Shown: positions 1-8,278, numbered from the stretch's first letter. The stretch: 36,338 nt of DNA from Yinghuangia soli (GCF_021502675.1 NZ_JAKFHA010000012.1:171391-207728), one strand, 5' to 3'. Made by a program: numbers and translations. Notes: generated by a model from the letters alone, not told the origin.

Positions 1-17
1 CGCCACCGACCAACTCG

Positions 18-60
18 CACGGCCCCCCCCCCGGGCGGGGGGTGGGCGGCCTTCGCCGTG
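18..60. terminator. GC-homopolymer hairpin at the window edge
   Basis: Outer arms CACGGC (18-23) and GCCGTG (55-60) enclose a run of ten C followed by G-rich sequence. It lies just past the stop of the leftward DUF5703 gene, where a terminator would be expected. The interior is almost pure C/G homopolymer, and related islands follow mshC and sit at the right end of the window. It could be a terminator, or a badly resolved homopolymer in the assembly. Confidence 0.4.
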
Positions 61-87
61 TCCGGCCCGTAGCGCGGGCCGTCCGCA

Positions 88-273
88 CTACATCGTCCGG
101 AGCTGCCTGATGATCCGCCGCCGCAGCACCACCCGCCTGCTGCCGTCGCGGCGTACCGTCAGCCGGTCCAACTCCCAGAAGCCGTACTCGGCCTGCTCGG
201 TCAAAATCCGGCGTGCGTCGCTGCGCGAGGTGCCGCGCGGCAGGTGAAACTGCTGGAACTCGTAGTCCGCCAA
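88..273 (-). CDS. DUF5703 family small protein
   Basis: A basic protein of about 61 residues with the layout of the actinobacterial DUF5703 family: YEFQQFHLPRG near the start, then a conserved EYGFWELDRL block and an Arg-rich end (RRVVLRRRIIRQ). Its function is unknown. The reading frame stays open up to a GTG at 321, but I chose the TTG at 273. That start has a GGGAG ribosome-binding site 7 nt upstream (281-285), and the protein then begins at the ADYEF block where family members usually start. It is divergent from the acidic hypothetical at 375. No catalytic motif is visible. It may be a nucleic-acid-associated protein, judging only by its charge. Confidence 0.75.
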   Translation of the reverse strand: MADYEFQQFHLPRGTSRSDARRILTEQAEYGFWELDRLTVRRDGSRRVVLRRRIIRQLRTM

Positions 274-362
274 CCGATCACTCCCGATAGTCCGAACCAC
301 CGATTCAACACGCGGCGGCACCCGGCATCACAACCATTGTGCGCAACCGGGGCTGTTGCGGA

Positions 363-368
363 TAGCGT
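363..368 (+). promoter_or_regulatory. -10 element TAGCGT, leaderless start
   Basis: TAGCGT ends 6 nt before the ATG at 375, and there is no Shine-Dalgarno sequence between. This is the geometry of an actinomycete leaderless transcript. The same spacing recurs at 8273, 13286, 15362 (minus strand) and 31572. Confidence 0.45.
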
Positions 369-374
369 CATGCC

Positions 375-1001
375 ATGACCGGAGTTGCGCAGCCCACGCC
401 CGAGCAGGTCCGCAAGGCCGCCGAGGCCTTGAAGTCGGCCGTCGACCGCCACCTGGCCGCCGTCGAACAGCGCCAAGGCGAGAGCGACCCGGCCGTGTTC
501 GCCGCGTACGACGAGCTGGCGGCCGCCGCCGAGGCGTACGACGAGTTGCTGTACGACGCCTACGACGAGGTCACCCCGTTCGAGGTGCCCGACCGCTCCG
601 AGGCCGAGGAGTACCTCGGCCCGGACAACCCCGATGCGATCAGCGTCCTGATCCGCCGCGACTACGTGGTCAAGGACGCCCTGACCCTGCTCGACTACGC
701 CCGCCTCGCGGACGCCGAATCCGGCGAACCGGGCGGCGGCGAAGGAGTGGAGAGCACGTCGACCGCACTCGCAGTGCTGTTCGACGTGTACGACCCCGAC
801 GAGATCGCGGCCCGGGCCGACGAGATCGGCCTGGAGGCCGGCGACTCGACGCTCTGGGTGACCGCCGTCGACGCGGCCGAGCCGGGGGAGTGGCTGGACG
901 CGCCGTTCGACGACGTGGACCCGCAGGGCGTCATCTACCGGTTCGAGACCAGCACGGCGTACGAGGACGACATCGAGGCCCTGGAAGAGGACCTCAGGTG
1001 A
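375..1001 (+). CDS. Acidic conserved hypothetical protein
   Basis: A soluble 208-aa protein, strongly acidic (clusters such as AAYDELAAAAEAYDE, and an EALEEDLR end). It has no signal peptide or membrane segment. The first 75 residues look helical, with repeated AYDE motifs; the middle mentions RRDYVVKDAL; the C-terminal half (SALAVLFDVYDPDE onward) looks like a small alpha/beta domain. I do not recognise a functional family, although proteins of this kind commonly sit beside DUF5703 in streptomycetes. The ATG at 375 has no ribosome-binding site but follows a -10-like hexamer by 6 nt, so it is probably leaderless. A double hairpin directly follows the stop. Confidence 0.8.
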   Translation: MTGVAQPTPEQVRKAAEALKSAVDRHLAAVEQRQGESDPAVFAAYDELAAAAEAYDELLYDAYDEVTPFEVPDRSEAEEYLGPDNPDAISVLIRRDYVVKDALTLLDYARLADAESGEPGGGEGVESTSTALAVLFDVYDPDEIAARADEIGLEAGDSTLWVTAVDAAEPGEWLDAPFDDVDPQGVIYRFETSTAYEDDIEALEEDLR

Positions 1002-1070
1002 TGCGCCGGCCATGAGCCGGCGCACGCACGGGCCGGGACGGGCGCGGAAGCGCACCTGCCGGCCCGTCCC
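1002..1070. terminator. Tandem hairpins between convergent genes
   Basis: The first stem is TGCGCCGGC (1002-1010) pairing with GCCGGCGCA (1016-1024) across a 5-nt loop. The second is GGGACGGGC (1035-1043) pairing with GCCCGTCCC (1062-1070). The first begins right at the stop codon of the 375-1001 gene. The pair separates it from the converging gene at 1089 and probably terminates both. Confidence 0.6.
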
Positions 1071-1088
1071 GCCTTCGGCCCGCGCCGC

Positions 1089-3947
1089 TCACAGGTCGGC
1101 GGACGCCTCGCGCAGCGCGTCCGCCAGACGTGTCGTACGGCTGCGGCCGACCGCCTGCGCGACTGCCTGGGGCAGGGAACCGCCGGCCGGATACACCACC
1201 GACAAGTGCCGCTGCGCCCGGGTGAACGCGGTGTAGACGAGTGCCCGCGTGACCAGGGCGCCCGCATCCCCGGGCAGCATCGCGACCACGCCCGGACGCC
1301 GTACGCCCAGCGCCTGATGCACCGTCACCGCCCAGCCGTGCCGCAGCTCGCCGAGCCGGGCCCGGGGGATGACGACCTGCTGGTCCGGGGCGTCCCGGTA
1401 CACGATGGCCAGCCCGTCCGGGACGGCCGCCACGACGCGCGCCTCGGCGAACCCGGGGGCGGCCGCTCGCTGCCCGGGGATATGGACGACCCGGTCGCCG
1501 ATGTCGAACCCGCCGTACTGCCCGGGCCCCGGGTTCAGGCGCTCCTTCAGCGCGGCATTGAGCACCGTCGTGCCCGCGTTGCCGCCGCCGGCGGGGGTGA
1601 GCACGAGGGTGTCGTCGACCGGGATGCCCAGCGCCCGGGGGATCGAGTCGGCGACCAGCTGGACGCACCGGTGCACGGCCTCGGCGGCGCTGCGCACGCC
1701 TACCAGGACGACCTCGCGGTCGGGCGCGTCCACGGGCGGCAGCGAACCGCCGCGTACGGCATGCGCCAAGGCGCCCAGGACACCGGGCACCGGCTCGCCG
1801 GCCGCCGGGTGCGGCACCGCGCCGCTGTCTGCGAGATCGCCGAACACCCGGCCGGGGCCCGCCGGTTCCAGCTCGGCGGGGTCGCCGCACAGGATGACGC
1901 GGGCACCGTCGGGTACCGCCTCCAGGAGCGACGCGGCGGTCGACACGTCGAGCAGGTGCGCCTCGGCGACGACGAGCAGCCCGAGGTCGAGCAGGCCCTC
2001 GGGGGTGCGGCCGGGGCCCTCCGAACCGAGGATGAGGCCGCGCACTGTGACGGGGGCGAGGGACGCTTCGGGACTGTCGGCGCTGTCGGCTGAGTCGGGG
2101 CCGGAGGTGTCCTCGGTGCCGGTCCGCCGCGTCGCGGCCGCGAGCCGGGCCCGGCCGTCCGCGGTCGGTGCCGCGAGCACGACCGGTACGCCCGCGGCGT
2201 GGGCGTGCGCGGCGAGTGCGAGGGGTGCCTGCGGCGAGTCTTCGCCGGCGGCCGGGGTGTATAGCACCAGGCCGGCTTCCTCGAGGGCGTCGGCGAGCGC
2301 CTTCGTGCTGCCGCGGCCTGCGCTCGCGAGAACGTCCGACGGCTCGGCCGTGGACATCAGGCGCAGCACGGCGTCGGCGATGCTCTCTTCGGCGAGCGCG
2401 TGGCGCTCCAGCGCGAGCGCCACCGGGCGGTCCGGCAGACCGGCGAACGGGTCGGCGAAGTCGGAGAACTCGTCGAAGTCCGCACCGTCCGCATCGTCAT
2501 ATTCCGCGAAGTCGTCGAAGTCGTCGTCGCCCGCACCGTCGGCGTCTTCCGAGGCGGCAGGGCGTTCCGCGAAGGCCATCACCCGGCCGTTCTCGTACGC
2601 GGTGCGGATGGCGCCCAGCGCGTCCGCGACCCCGAAGTGCTCGAGGACGGAGACGGCCGATGCGGCGTCCACGGCCGTGTGGCCTTCCGATGCGGCGCGG
2701 GCGAGGTGCCACAGCAGGATCGCCTGGGTGCGCAGCGGTGTGTCCGGGTCGGCCGCGCGGCCCTGCAGGGTCTGGCCGAACAGGTCGGCCTGCTCCGGCG
2801 AAATGCCGGGGAGGGCAAGGAGGTTCCAGGGATCCTCGGACAGCAGCGCGGCGGCGTCGGGCCCCAGGGACGCGAGGGCCTGGGCGGCGAGGCGCGTGGG
2901 CGCGCCACCTGCCGCGAGGGCCTGCTCGACGTCGGCGACCGCCTCGGCATCGGGTTCCGCGGCGTCCTCGGCGGCGATCGCGGACGGTTCCATGCTCCGG
3001 CCGCGCGGCACCCGCGGCGCGCTTGCCATGTCGGCGCCGGCCCGGCCGGTCGGCCCGGACCCCGCGCCGACCGCGAAACCGCCGGAGCGGTCGCGGCCGT
3101 CGGAAACCGACTGCTCCGGCAGGGCCGGAGCCGGGGGAGCGTCGAGTACAGGCGCTGCCCAGTCGCTCGCGGACCCGGAGGACCCGCGGCGCACGGCGGC
3201 CGCCCCGCCGCCCGCGCCCGCATATGGCGCCGGCATATCGGTCCGACGCGCGTGCCCGACCTGCCCGGCGGGCGATCGGGGCGCTGCGCTGCCGGGCCCG
3301 TCCCCGTCCTCGTTCGCCGGCATCTGCCCCGGCTCGGGGGCCGCCGTCGCGTCGAAAGCTGCGCCCGTTCCGGCGGCGTCGGGCCGCGCCACCGGACGCA
3401 CGGCAGCCGTGGGACGTGGCGACGCGGACGAGCGGGGCGGTGCGCTGCCTGTGCGCTGGAGCGACCCGTCGGGTGCCGATGAGTCGATGAGCGGAGCCGC
3501 CCACCCCTCACTGCCGGCGGGGTTACCACCACCTGCACCTGGCGTCGCCGGGCCGCCGGCCGGCTGAGCCGCGTCGGGGTATGCCGCCTCGGCGAATGCG
3601 GCATACGGCGTCTCAGGGGCGTCCACGACCGGCAGCGCCCAGTCCGACCCGGTGGCCGGGCCGTCCGGGCGTCGCTGGTCGCCGAGCGTGTTCAGGGCCT
3701 GCCAGGCAGCGGCCACTTCGCTGCGGTTCGCGGCATTCTCGGAGTTCGCGGAGTTGGCCTTGTCCAGCGCGGCCAGTGCCGCCCGCGCCGCGGCGAGTGC
3801 ATCTCCGCCGCCGCGCTTTGCCGCCCCGCCCGCAGAACCTGCCGAACCCGTCGAACCGGCTCCGCCGGAACCGTCCCCCGTGCTGTTCTTCGCCGCCGTC
3901 ACGTCGTCCGCCTTGCCGTCCACGCCTGTGTTCTTCCGCCCGTCCAC
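1089..3947 (-). CDS. RecD2-like HHH protein, degenerate helicase
   Basis: 952 aa. Residues 1-335 are low-complexity Ala/Pro/Gly/Ser with three copies of a WA-x-P-hydrophobic-hydrophobic-D motif. Residues about 337-400 resemble the helix-hairpin-helix region of RecD2 (SEDPWNLLALPGIS). An acidic linker follows (DDDFDDFAEYDDADG), then a superfamily-1 helicase-like part. The motif Ia-like VVLAAPTADGRARL, motif III-like CGDPAELEPAGPG (about 685) and motif VI-like YTAFTRAQRHLSVV (about 902) are readable. The nucleotide-binding motifs are not intact: where GGPGTGKT is expected I read PAAGEDSPQA, and the Walker B Asp-Glu is AE (VVAEAHLL, about 657). The protein probably binds nucleic acid or a partner without ATP-driven unwinding. 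The start is uncertain: GTG at 3947 with a weak ribosome-binding site. Confidence 0.8.
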   Translation of the reverse strand: MDGRKNTGVDGKADDVTAAKNSTGDGSGGAGSTGSAGSAGGAAKRGGGDALAAARAALAALDKANSANSENAANRSEVAAAWQALNTLGDQRRPDGPATGSDWALPVVDAPETPYAAFAEAAYPDAAQPAGGPATPGAGGGNPAGSEGWAAPLIDSSAPDGSLQRTGSAPPRSSASPRPTAAVRPVARPDAAGTGAAFDATAAPEPGQMPANEDGDGPGSAAPRSPAGQVGHARRTDMPAPYAGAGGGAAAVRRGSSGSASDWAAPVLDAPPAPALPEQSVSDGRDRSGGFAVGAGSGPTGRAGADMASAPRVPRGRSMEPSAIAAEDAAEPDAEAVADVEQALAAGGAPTRLAAQALASLGPDAAALLSEDPWNLLALPGISPEQADLFGQTLQGRAADPDTPLRTQAILLWHLARAASEGHTAVDAASAVSVLEHFGVADALGAIRTAYENGRVMAFAERPAASEDADGAGDDDFDDFAEYDDADGADFDEFSDFADPFAGLPDRPVALALERHALAEESIADAVLRLMSTAEPSDVLASAGRGSTKALADALEEAGLVLYTPAAGEDSPQAPLALAAHAHAAGVPVVLAAPTADGRARLAAATRRTGTEDTSGPDSADSADSPEASLAPVTVRGLILGSEGPGRTPEGLLDLGLLVVAEAHLLDVSTAASLLEAVPDGARVILCGDPAELEPAGPGRVFGDLADSGAVPHPAAGEPVPGVLGALAHAVRGGSLPPVDAPDREVVLVGVRSAAEAVHRCVQLVADSIPRALGIPVDDTLVLTPAGGGNAGTTVLNAALKERLNPGPGQYGGFDIGDRVVHIPGQRAAAPGFAEARVVAAVPDGLAIVYRDAPDQQVVIPRARLGELRHGWAVTVHQALGVRRPGVVAMLPGDAGALVTRALVYTAFTRAQRHLSVVYPAGGSLPQAVAQAVGRSRTTRLADALREASADL

Positions 3948-3996
3948 CGAACCTGCCGCCGCGACGTCGCGCGGCTTACTCCCCCCGCGGCCCCGC

Positions 3997-4977
3997 CTAA
4001 GCCTGGCTCCAGTCGTGGTCCGGGTAGCCCTTCCACGGCGCCGACACGTCGTCCAGCGCGTTGCGGATCTCGTGCGGCAGCGTCAGCCCCTCCGCACCCA
4101 GTGAGGCCCGCAGCTGGCCGGAGTTGCGGGCCCCGACGATCGGCGCGACCACGCCGGGCCGGTCGCGCACCCACGCGAGGGCGACCTCGATGGGCGCCGC
4201 GCCCAGGCCGTCCGCGGCCGTCGCGACAGCGTCCACGATGCGCCGCGAGTCGGCGTCCAGGTACGCGGCCACGAAGGGCCCCATGTCGGACGACGCACCG
4301 CGCGAATCGGCCGGCATGCCGTGCCGGTACTTGCCGGTCAGCACCCCGCGGCCGAGCGGCGACCACGGGAGCAGCCCCACGCCGAGGTCCAGCGCCGCCG
4401 GCAGCACCTCGCGCTCGATGCCGCGCTGCAGCAGCGAGTACTCCATCTGCGCGCTGGCCACGACCACGCGCCCGGGCGCGGCCAGTTGCCACGTCGCGGC
4501 CTTGGCGAGCTGCCAGCCGCAGAAGTTCGAGACGCCGACGTACCGGGCCCGGCCGCTGGAGACGGCCAGCTCCAGGGCGTGCAGGGTCTCCTCGAGCGGC
4601 GTGGCCGGGTCGTACGCGTGCAGCTGCCACAGGTCGACGTGATCGGTCCCGAGCCGGGCCAGCGAGGCGTCCAAGGCCTGCAGCAGATGCGCGCGCGAGC
4701 CGTCGAAGCGGCGCTCGCTGTACGGCACGCTCGCCGCCTTGGTGGCGATCACCACTTCGGAGCGCGGCACGTAGCCGTCGAGCAGCCGGCCGAGGAGGTA
4801 TTCGGCCTCGCCGTCCGCGTAGACGTCGGCGGTGTCGACGAGATTGCCGCCCGCGTCGAGGAACGCCTTCATCTGGTCCGCGGCGTCCTGCTCGTCGGTG
4901 TCCCGCCCCCAGGTCATCGTCCCGAGGCCGGTCCGGGAAACCCGCAGCCCCGTGCGGCCCAGATGTCGCTGCTCCAT
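3997..4977 (-). CDS. Aldo/keto reductase
   Basis: A 326-aa NAD(P)H-dependent oxidoreductase of the TIM-barrel AKR superfamily, acting on an unknown carbonyl substrate. The catalytic tetrad is visible: Asp48 in NLVDTADVY, Tyr53, Lys80 in VVIATKAA, and His120 in VDLWQLHAYD. The GVSNF motif and a C-terminal IVGARN cofactor motif are also present. The length is typical. The start ATG at 4977 (MEQRHLGRTGL) is the normal N-terminus of this group. The gene is divergent from the LLM oxidoreductase across 183 bp and downstream of nothing on its own strand, so it is probably monocistronic. The same gene order (HHH protein, AKR, LLM oxidoreductase, CorA) is familiar to me from streptomycetes. Confidence 0.93.
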   Translation of the reverse strand: MEQRHLGRTGLRVSRTGLGTMTWGRDTDEQDAADQMKAFLDAGGNLVDTADVYADGEAEYLLGRLLDGYVPRSEVVIATKAASVPYSERRFDGSRAHLLQALDASLARLGTDHVDLWQLHAYDPATPLEETLHALELAVSSGRARYVGVSNFCGWQLAKAATWQLAAPGRVVVASAQMEYSLLQRGIEREVLPAALDLGVGLLPWSPLGRGVLTGKYRHGMPADSRGASSDMGPFVAAYLDADSRRIVDAVATAADGLGAAPIEVALAWVRDRPGVVAPIVGARNSGQLRASLGAEGLTLPHEIRNALDDVSAPWKGYPDHDWSQA

Positions 4978-5071
4978 GGCTCCGGAGACTAGCCGCTCCG
5001 GGGGACAGGGCGCGGGTGGCGGGGCCGTACGGGTCATCCGGGTCAGGCGCGCGGCATGTCGGCGCAGCGGG

Positions 5072-5100
5072 TTACTGAGCAGTAGTAAAACCGATAGGGT
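5072..5100 (+). promoter_or_regulatory. Promoter region with short dyad before LLM gene
   Basis: A -10-like TAGGGT occupies 5095-5100, about 60 nt before the LLM oxidoreductase start. Just upstream is a dyad, TTACT (5072-5076) and AGTAA (5084-5088), inside an AT-richer patch that stands out in this GC-rich intergenic region. It could be a regulator site serving the divergent pair. The evidence is pattern only. Confidence 0.3.
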
Positions 5101-5160
5101 CCGATCAGCAGGACCGGCACCACACGCCACGACACGACACGACCCCCGAGAGGCAACGGC

Positions 5161-6213
5161 ATGGGCATGCGGCTGGGCATCAACCTCGGTTACTTCGGCG
5201 CGGGCAACGACGCCGACAACCTCGCCGTCGCCCAGGAGGCGGACCGGCTCGGCTACGCGGTCTGCTGGGCCGCCGAGGCATACGGCTCGGACGCGGCCAC
5301 CGTCCTCGCCTGGGTCGCCGCCAAGACCGAGCGCATCGACGTCGGCTCGGCGATCTTCCAGATCCCGGCCCGCACCCCCGCGATGACCGCGATGACCGCG
5401 GCCACCCTCGACACCCTGACCGGCGGCCGCTTCCGGCTCGGCCTCGGGGTGTCCGGTCCGCAGGTCTCCGAGGGCTGGTACGGCGTGCGCTTCGACAAGC
5501 CGCTGGCCCGCACCCGCGAGTACGTCGAGATCATCCGCAAGGCCATGCGCCGCGAGCGCCTCGAACACCACGGCGAGCACTGGGACCTCCCGCTGCCCGG
5601 CGGCCCCGGCAAGCCGGTCAAGCTGACCGTGCACCCGGTCCGCGAGCACATCCCGCTCTACATCGCCGCGGTCGGCCCCAAGAACCTCGAGCTGACCGGC
5701 GAGATCGCGGACGGCTGGCTGGGCGTCTTCTACGCGCCCGAGCACGCCGAGGAGTCCCTCGCCCACGTGCGGGCCGGCCGCGCGAAGGCCGGACTGGGCC
5801 TCGAGGGCTTCGACGTCGTCCCGACCGTCCCGGTCGTCCTCGGCGACGACCCGGTCGAGGCCGCGCACGCGGTCCGCGGGTACGCCGCGCTGTACATCGG
5901 CGGCATGGGCAGCCGCGACCAGAACTTCTACAACAAGCTCGCGGTCCGCATGGGCTACGAGGCCGAGGCCAAGGAGATCCAGGACAAGTTCCTGGCCAAG
6001 GACTACATGGGCGCCGGCATGGCCGTCCCGCACGACCTCATCGACAAGACCGCGCTGCTGGGCACCAAGGAGCGCATCGCCGAGCGCATGCACGCGTACG
6101 CCGACACCGGCGTGACCACGCTCACCATCGCGCCGACCGCCGACACACTCGAAGGCCGCATCGCGACCCTGCGCACGGCCGCCGAGGCGCTGGAGCTGTC
6201 CGGCCGCGGCTGA
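5161..6213 (+). CDS. LLM class F420-dependent oxidoreductase
   Basis: A 350-aa luciferase-like monooxygenase-fold protein expected to use coenzyme F420 as hydride carrier; the substrate is unknown. Visible family features are the N-terminal barrel strand RLGINLGYFG, the LTGGRFRLGLGVSGPQVSEGWYG block, the IPLYIAAVGPKNLELTGEIADGW block and a long C-terminal part with GSRDQNFYNKLAVRMGY. The sequence resembles the Rv3520c-type subfamily. The start ATG at 5161 is preceded by GAGAGG. The gene is transcribed away from the aldo/keto reductase and ends in a strong bidirectional hairpin. Both neighbours being redox enzymes hints at small-molecule metabolism, but no pathway can be assigned. Confidence 0.93.
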   Translation: MGMRLGINLGYFGAGNDADNLAVAQEADRLGYAVCWAAEAYGSDAATVLAWVAAKTERIDVGSAIFQIPARTPAMTAMTAATLDTLTGGRFRLGLGVSGPQVSEGWYGVRFDKPLARTREYVEIIRKAMRRERLEHHGEHWDLPLPGGPGKPVKLTVHPVREHIPLYIAAVGPKNLELTGEIADGWLGVFYAPEHAEESLAHVRAGRAKAGLGLEGFDVVPTVPVVLGDDPVEAAHAVRGYAALYIGGMGSRDQNFYNKLAVRMGYEAEAKEIQDKFLAKDYMGAGMAVPHDLIDKTALLGTKERIAERMHAYADTGVTTLTIAPTADTLEGRIATLRTAAEALELSGRG

Positions 6214-6262
6214 CCCACCCCCCGCGCGGCCCGTACCGGGCCGCCGCCGCGACCGGCAAGCG

Positions 6263-6301
6263 AAGGGCCGGTGCACCCGCTCAGCGGATGCACCGGCCCT
6301 T
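6263..6301. terminator. Bidirectional terminator hairpin
   Basis: A perfect 13-bp stem: AAGGGCCGGTGCA (6263-6275) pairs with TGCACCGGCCCTT (6289-6301) around a 13-nt loop. It lies between the convergent LLM oxidoreductase and the hypothetical gene ending at 6321. Short T-tracts follow in both directions. Confidence 0.85.
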
Positions 6302-6320
6302 TGTCGTCTGCCCTGCCCGG

Positions 6321-6944
6321 CTACCGGGGCCCCGGCACCCGCTCCGCCACCACCTGCGCGAATTCCAGCAGGCGGCGGATCTGCCCGGGGCCGCCGTCGT
6401 CCAGGGACTTGCTGAAGCGGTACGCCTCCTGCCGGAACCGCCCGGTCGAGGTCCCCTCCTCGCCGCGCACGGTGGCGATCTCCTGCAGCGTCGGGGTCGC
6501 CAGGAAGACGTACGCGCCGCGCATCTCGCGACCGCCGTCCTCGGCGGTGCCGACCAGCGTCCTTATGCCCACGTGGGACACCGAGCCGAGCGGGATCACC
6601 TGGACCGACGAGTCGAGCACCGTGCCGCCCGGCGCGGACGCGTCCGTCATGTCCTCGCTGTGCCACAGCACAAGGCGGTGGTCGTCGCAGACCGCGGCTT
6701 CCTGCCACACCGAGGTGCCGTTGGCGTTGATGTCCACGACCCGTTCGAGGGTGAACGCGCGCACCGGGCGGCGCCCCAGGACCGAGCCCAATGCCTCCAG
6801 CGCCACATCGGGATGCAGCAGGTAGGCACGGACCGCATCCTCGAGTTCGCGGTGTGCGGACCAGTCCGCACCCGCGGCACCCGAACCCGGGACCGCGGGC
6901 GGCTGCACCCGCGACATCCGCTGCTTCCCCGGCCTGCCGAACAT
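6321..6944 (-). CDS. Conserved hypothetical protein
   Basis: A 207-aa soluble protein without signal peptide or membrane helices. After a short basic N-terminus (MFGRPGKQRMSRV) and a helical ELEDAVRAYLLHPDVALEAL segment, it looks like a mostly beta domain (ALTLERVVDINANG, RLVLWHSEDMTD, VQVIPLGSVSHVGIRT, GAYVFLATPT) and ends in a helix. The pattern is loosely like a PH-type or stress-response beta fold, but I do not recognise the family. The ATG at 6944 has an AGGTGG-like site just upstream; the frame stays open to 7028 but that extension lacks conserved character. It is converging on the LLM gene and separated from corA by about 300 bp. Confidence 0.75.
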   Translation of the reverse strand: MFGRPGKQRMSRVQPPAVPGSGAAGADWSAHRELEDAVRAYLLHPDVALEALGSVLGRRPVRAFTLERVVDINANGTSVWQEAAVCDDHRLVLWHSEDMTDASAPGGTVLDSSVQVIPLGSVSHVGIRTLVGTAEDGGREMRGAYVFLATPTLQEIATVRGEEGTSTGRFRQEAYRFSKSLDDGGPGQIRRLLEFAQVVAERVPGPR

Positions 6945-7059
6945 CCCCACCTGCTCTCCCCTGGCCTGCGTACCGGACCAGCCTATGCGGGGAATCGGGC
7001 GGAGGGTGCCCGGGGCGGACGGCCGCACTGATCACCAATCGGTGCAGAACATGCTTTAC

Positions 7060-7097
7060 GGCCGGGGCGGGGGGATTCGAACAGCCCCGCCACGGCC
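7060..7097. other. Strong hairpin with tRNA T-loop-like apex
   Basis: Twelve of thirteen positions pair between 7060-7072 and 7085-7097, with a single G-A mismatch. The loop contains GATTCGAAC, the complement of a tRNA T-loop consensus. The roughly 300-bp stretch 6945-7247 contains only this hairpin, the corA terminator and no convincing gene. It may be a transcription terminator or 5' leader structure for the gene at 6944. It is not a folded tRNA. Confidence 0.4.
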
Positions 7098-7221
7098 GTC
7101 GTCATGCTCAACGAGCCTGCCCCGAAAGGGTTGCGGGTGCCGCGGACGGAAACCGCGAACGCAACTCGTGTGGGTGACCCCGGCCCGACTCCGGCCCGCA
7201 TTGTGGGTGTCCTCACAAGTC

Positions 7222-7242
7222 CCGGGCCCGGTCCGGGCCCGG
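7222..7242 (-). terminator. corA terminator, duplicated palindrome
   Basis: The 10-bp palindrome CCGGGCCCGG occurs twice (7222-7231 and 7233-7242), separated by one base, so the copies can fold together into one very GC-rich stem. It begins 5 bases past the corA stop codon. No T-tract is present, as is common in actinomycetes. Confidence 0.55.
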
Positions 7243-7247
7243 CACCG

Positions 7248-8249
7248 TCACAGCCAGCCGTTGCGCCGGAACAGGCGGTGGATGCCCACGCACGCGCACA
7301 GCATGACGATCAGCACCGCCGGATATCCCCACGCCTGCCGCAGCTCCGGCATGTGGTCGAAGTTCATCCCGTACACGCCCGCGATCATGGTCGGCACCGC
7401 GGCGATCGCCGCCCACGCCGAGATCTTGCGCATGTCCTCGTTCTGCCGCACGCCCACCTGCGCGAGATTCGCGCTCAGCACGTCCGACAGCAGCCGGTCG
7501 AACGAGTCGACCTGCTCGTTGACCCGCACCAGATGGTCCGCGACGTCCCGGAAGAAGGGCTGCGTTTCCTCCGGCACGAACATGACCTCGGTGGTCGCCA
7601 GCTTGCGTATCGGATCCGTCAGCGGCTGCGCGGCCCGCCGGAACTCCAGCACCTCGCGCTTGAGCAGGTAGATCCGCTCCGCGTCGTTCTCGCGGTGCGC
7701 GGAGAAGACCCGGGACTCCATCTCCTGCAGGTCGGTCTCCAGCTCGGACGCCACCGACAGGTACGTGTCGACCACCGCATCGCACACCGCGTACAGCACC
7801 GCGCCGGGGCCGTACCGCAGCATCTCCGCCTTCTTCTCCAGCCGTTTGCGCACGTCGGAGAGCGGATTCGCGGCACCGTGCCGGACCGTGACGATGAACG
7901 AGTCGCCCACGAAGACCATCAGCTCGCCGGTCTCGACCGCCGACGTCTCCTCGATGTAGTAGAGCGTCTTGAGCACCACGAAGACGGAGTCCTCGTACAG
8001 CTCCAGCTTGGGCCGCTGATGCGCGTGCAGGGCGTCCTCGACGGCCAGCGGGTGCAGCCCGAACTCGCTGGTCACGAGCTCGAACTCCTTCGGCGTCGGC
8101 TCGTGCAGGCCGATCCACAGGAACGCGTCCCCGGATGCCCGCGCCTCGTCCAGGGCGTCGGAGAAGTCGGCCGGGCCTTCGGTCCGGACACCGTTGCGGT
8201 AGATGGCGCAGTCGACGATCACCCGGACATTGTGGCCTGCCGCGGGCAT
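7248..8249 (-). CDS. CorA-type magnesium/cobalt transporter
   Basis: A 333-aa inner-membrane divalent cation channel of the CorA family. The large N-terminal cytoplasmic domain ends in the long helix carrying LSDVLSANLAQVGVRQNEDMRKIS. The first membrane helix ends with the signature YGMNF (around residue 296), followed by a short acidic loop and a second helix (AVLIVMLCACVGIHRLF) with a basic C-terminus. The signature and the two-helix end are diagnostic. The start is ambiguous: ATG at 8249 is annotated, but a GTG at 8222 (reading V-I-V-D-C-A) matches where many relatives begin. Neither has a clear ribosome-binding site. The gene is divergent from the histidine phosphatase with under 40 bp between the starts. 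Confidence 0.93.
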   Translation of the reverse strand: MPAAGHNVRVIVDCAIYRNGVRTEGPADFSDALDEARASGDAFLWIGLHEPTPKEFELVTSEFGLHPLAVEDALHAHQRPKLELYEDSVFVVLKTLYYIEETSAVETGELMVFVGDSFIVTVRHGAANPLSDVRKRLEKKAEMLRYGPGAVLYAVCDAVVDTYLSVASELETDLQEMESRVFSAHRENDAERIYLLKREVLEFRRAAQPLTDPIRKLATTEVMFVPEETQPFFRDVADHLVRVNEQVDSFDRLLSDVLSANLAQVGVRQNEDMRKISAWAAIAAVPTMIAGVYGMNFDHMPELRQAWGYPAVLIVMLCACVGIHRLFRRNGWL

Positions 8250-8272
8250 GGCCGGGACCCGCGGGAGCCCCG

Positions 8273-8278
8273 TACAGT
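8273..8278 (+). promoter_or_regulatory. -10 element TACAGT, leaderless start
   Basis: TACAGT ends 7 nt before the ATG of the histidine phosphatase at 8286, and no ribosome-binding site lies between. This fits a leaderless transcript. Confidence 0.5.

Noticed and set aside
1369-3567. Long plus-strand open frames opposite the RecD2-like gene
   Set aside because: Composition is typical of antisense GC-rich frames (Ser/Arg/Ala runs), with no conserved motif. The minus-strand frame has recognisable helicase motifs.
4997-7038. N-terminal extension of the aldo/keto reductase frame across the LLM gene
   Set aside because: It overlaps a well-supported LLM oxidoreductase on the other strand and reads as antisense composition. 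The family N-terminus is at 4977.
7060-7100. GATTCGAAC string suggesting a minus-strand tRNA
   Set aside because: The flanking T-stem has two mismatches out of five. The best acceptor pairing gives only about 60 nt, and no D-arm or anticodon arm folds. It is kept as a hairpin only.
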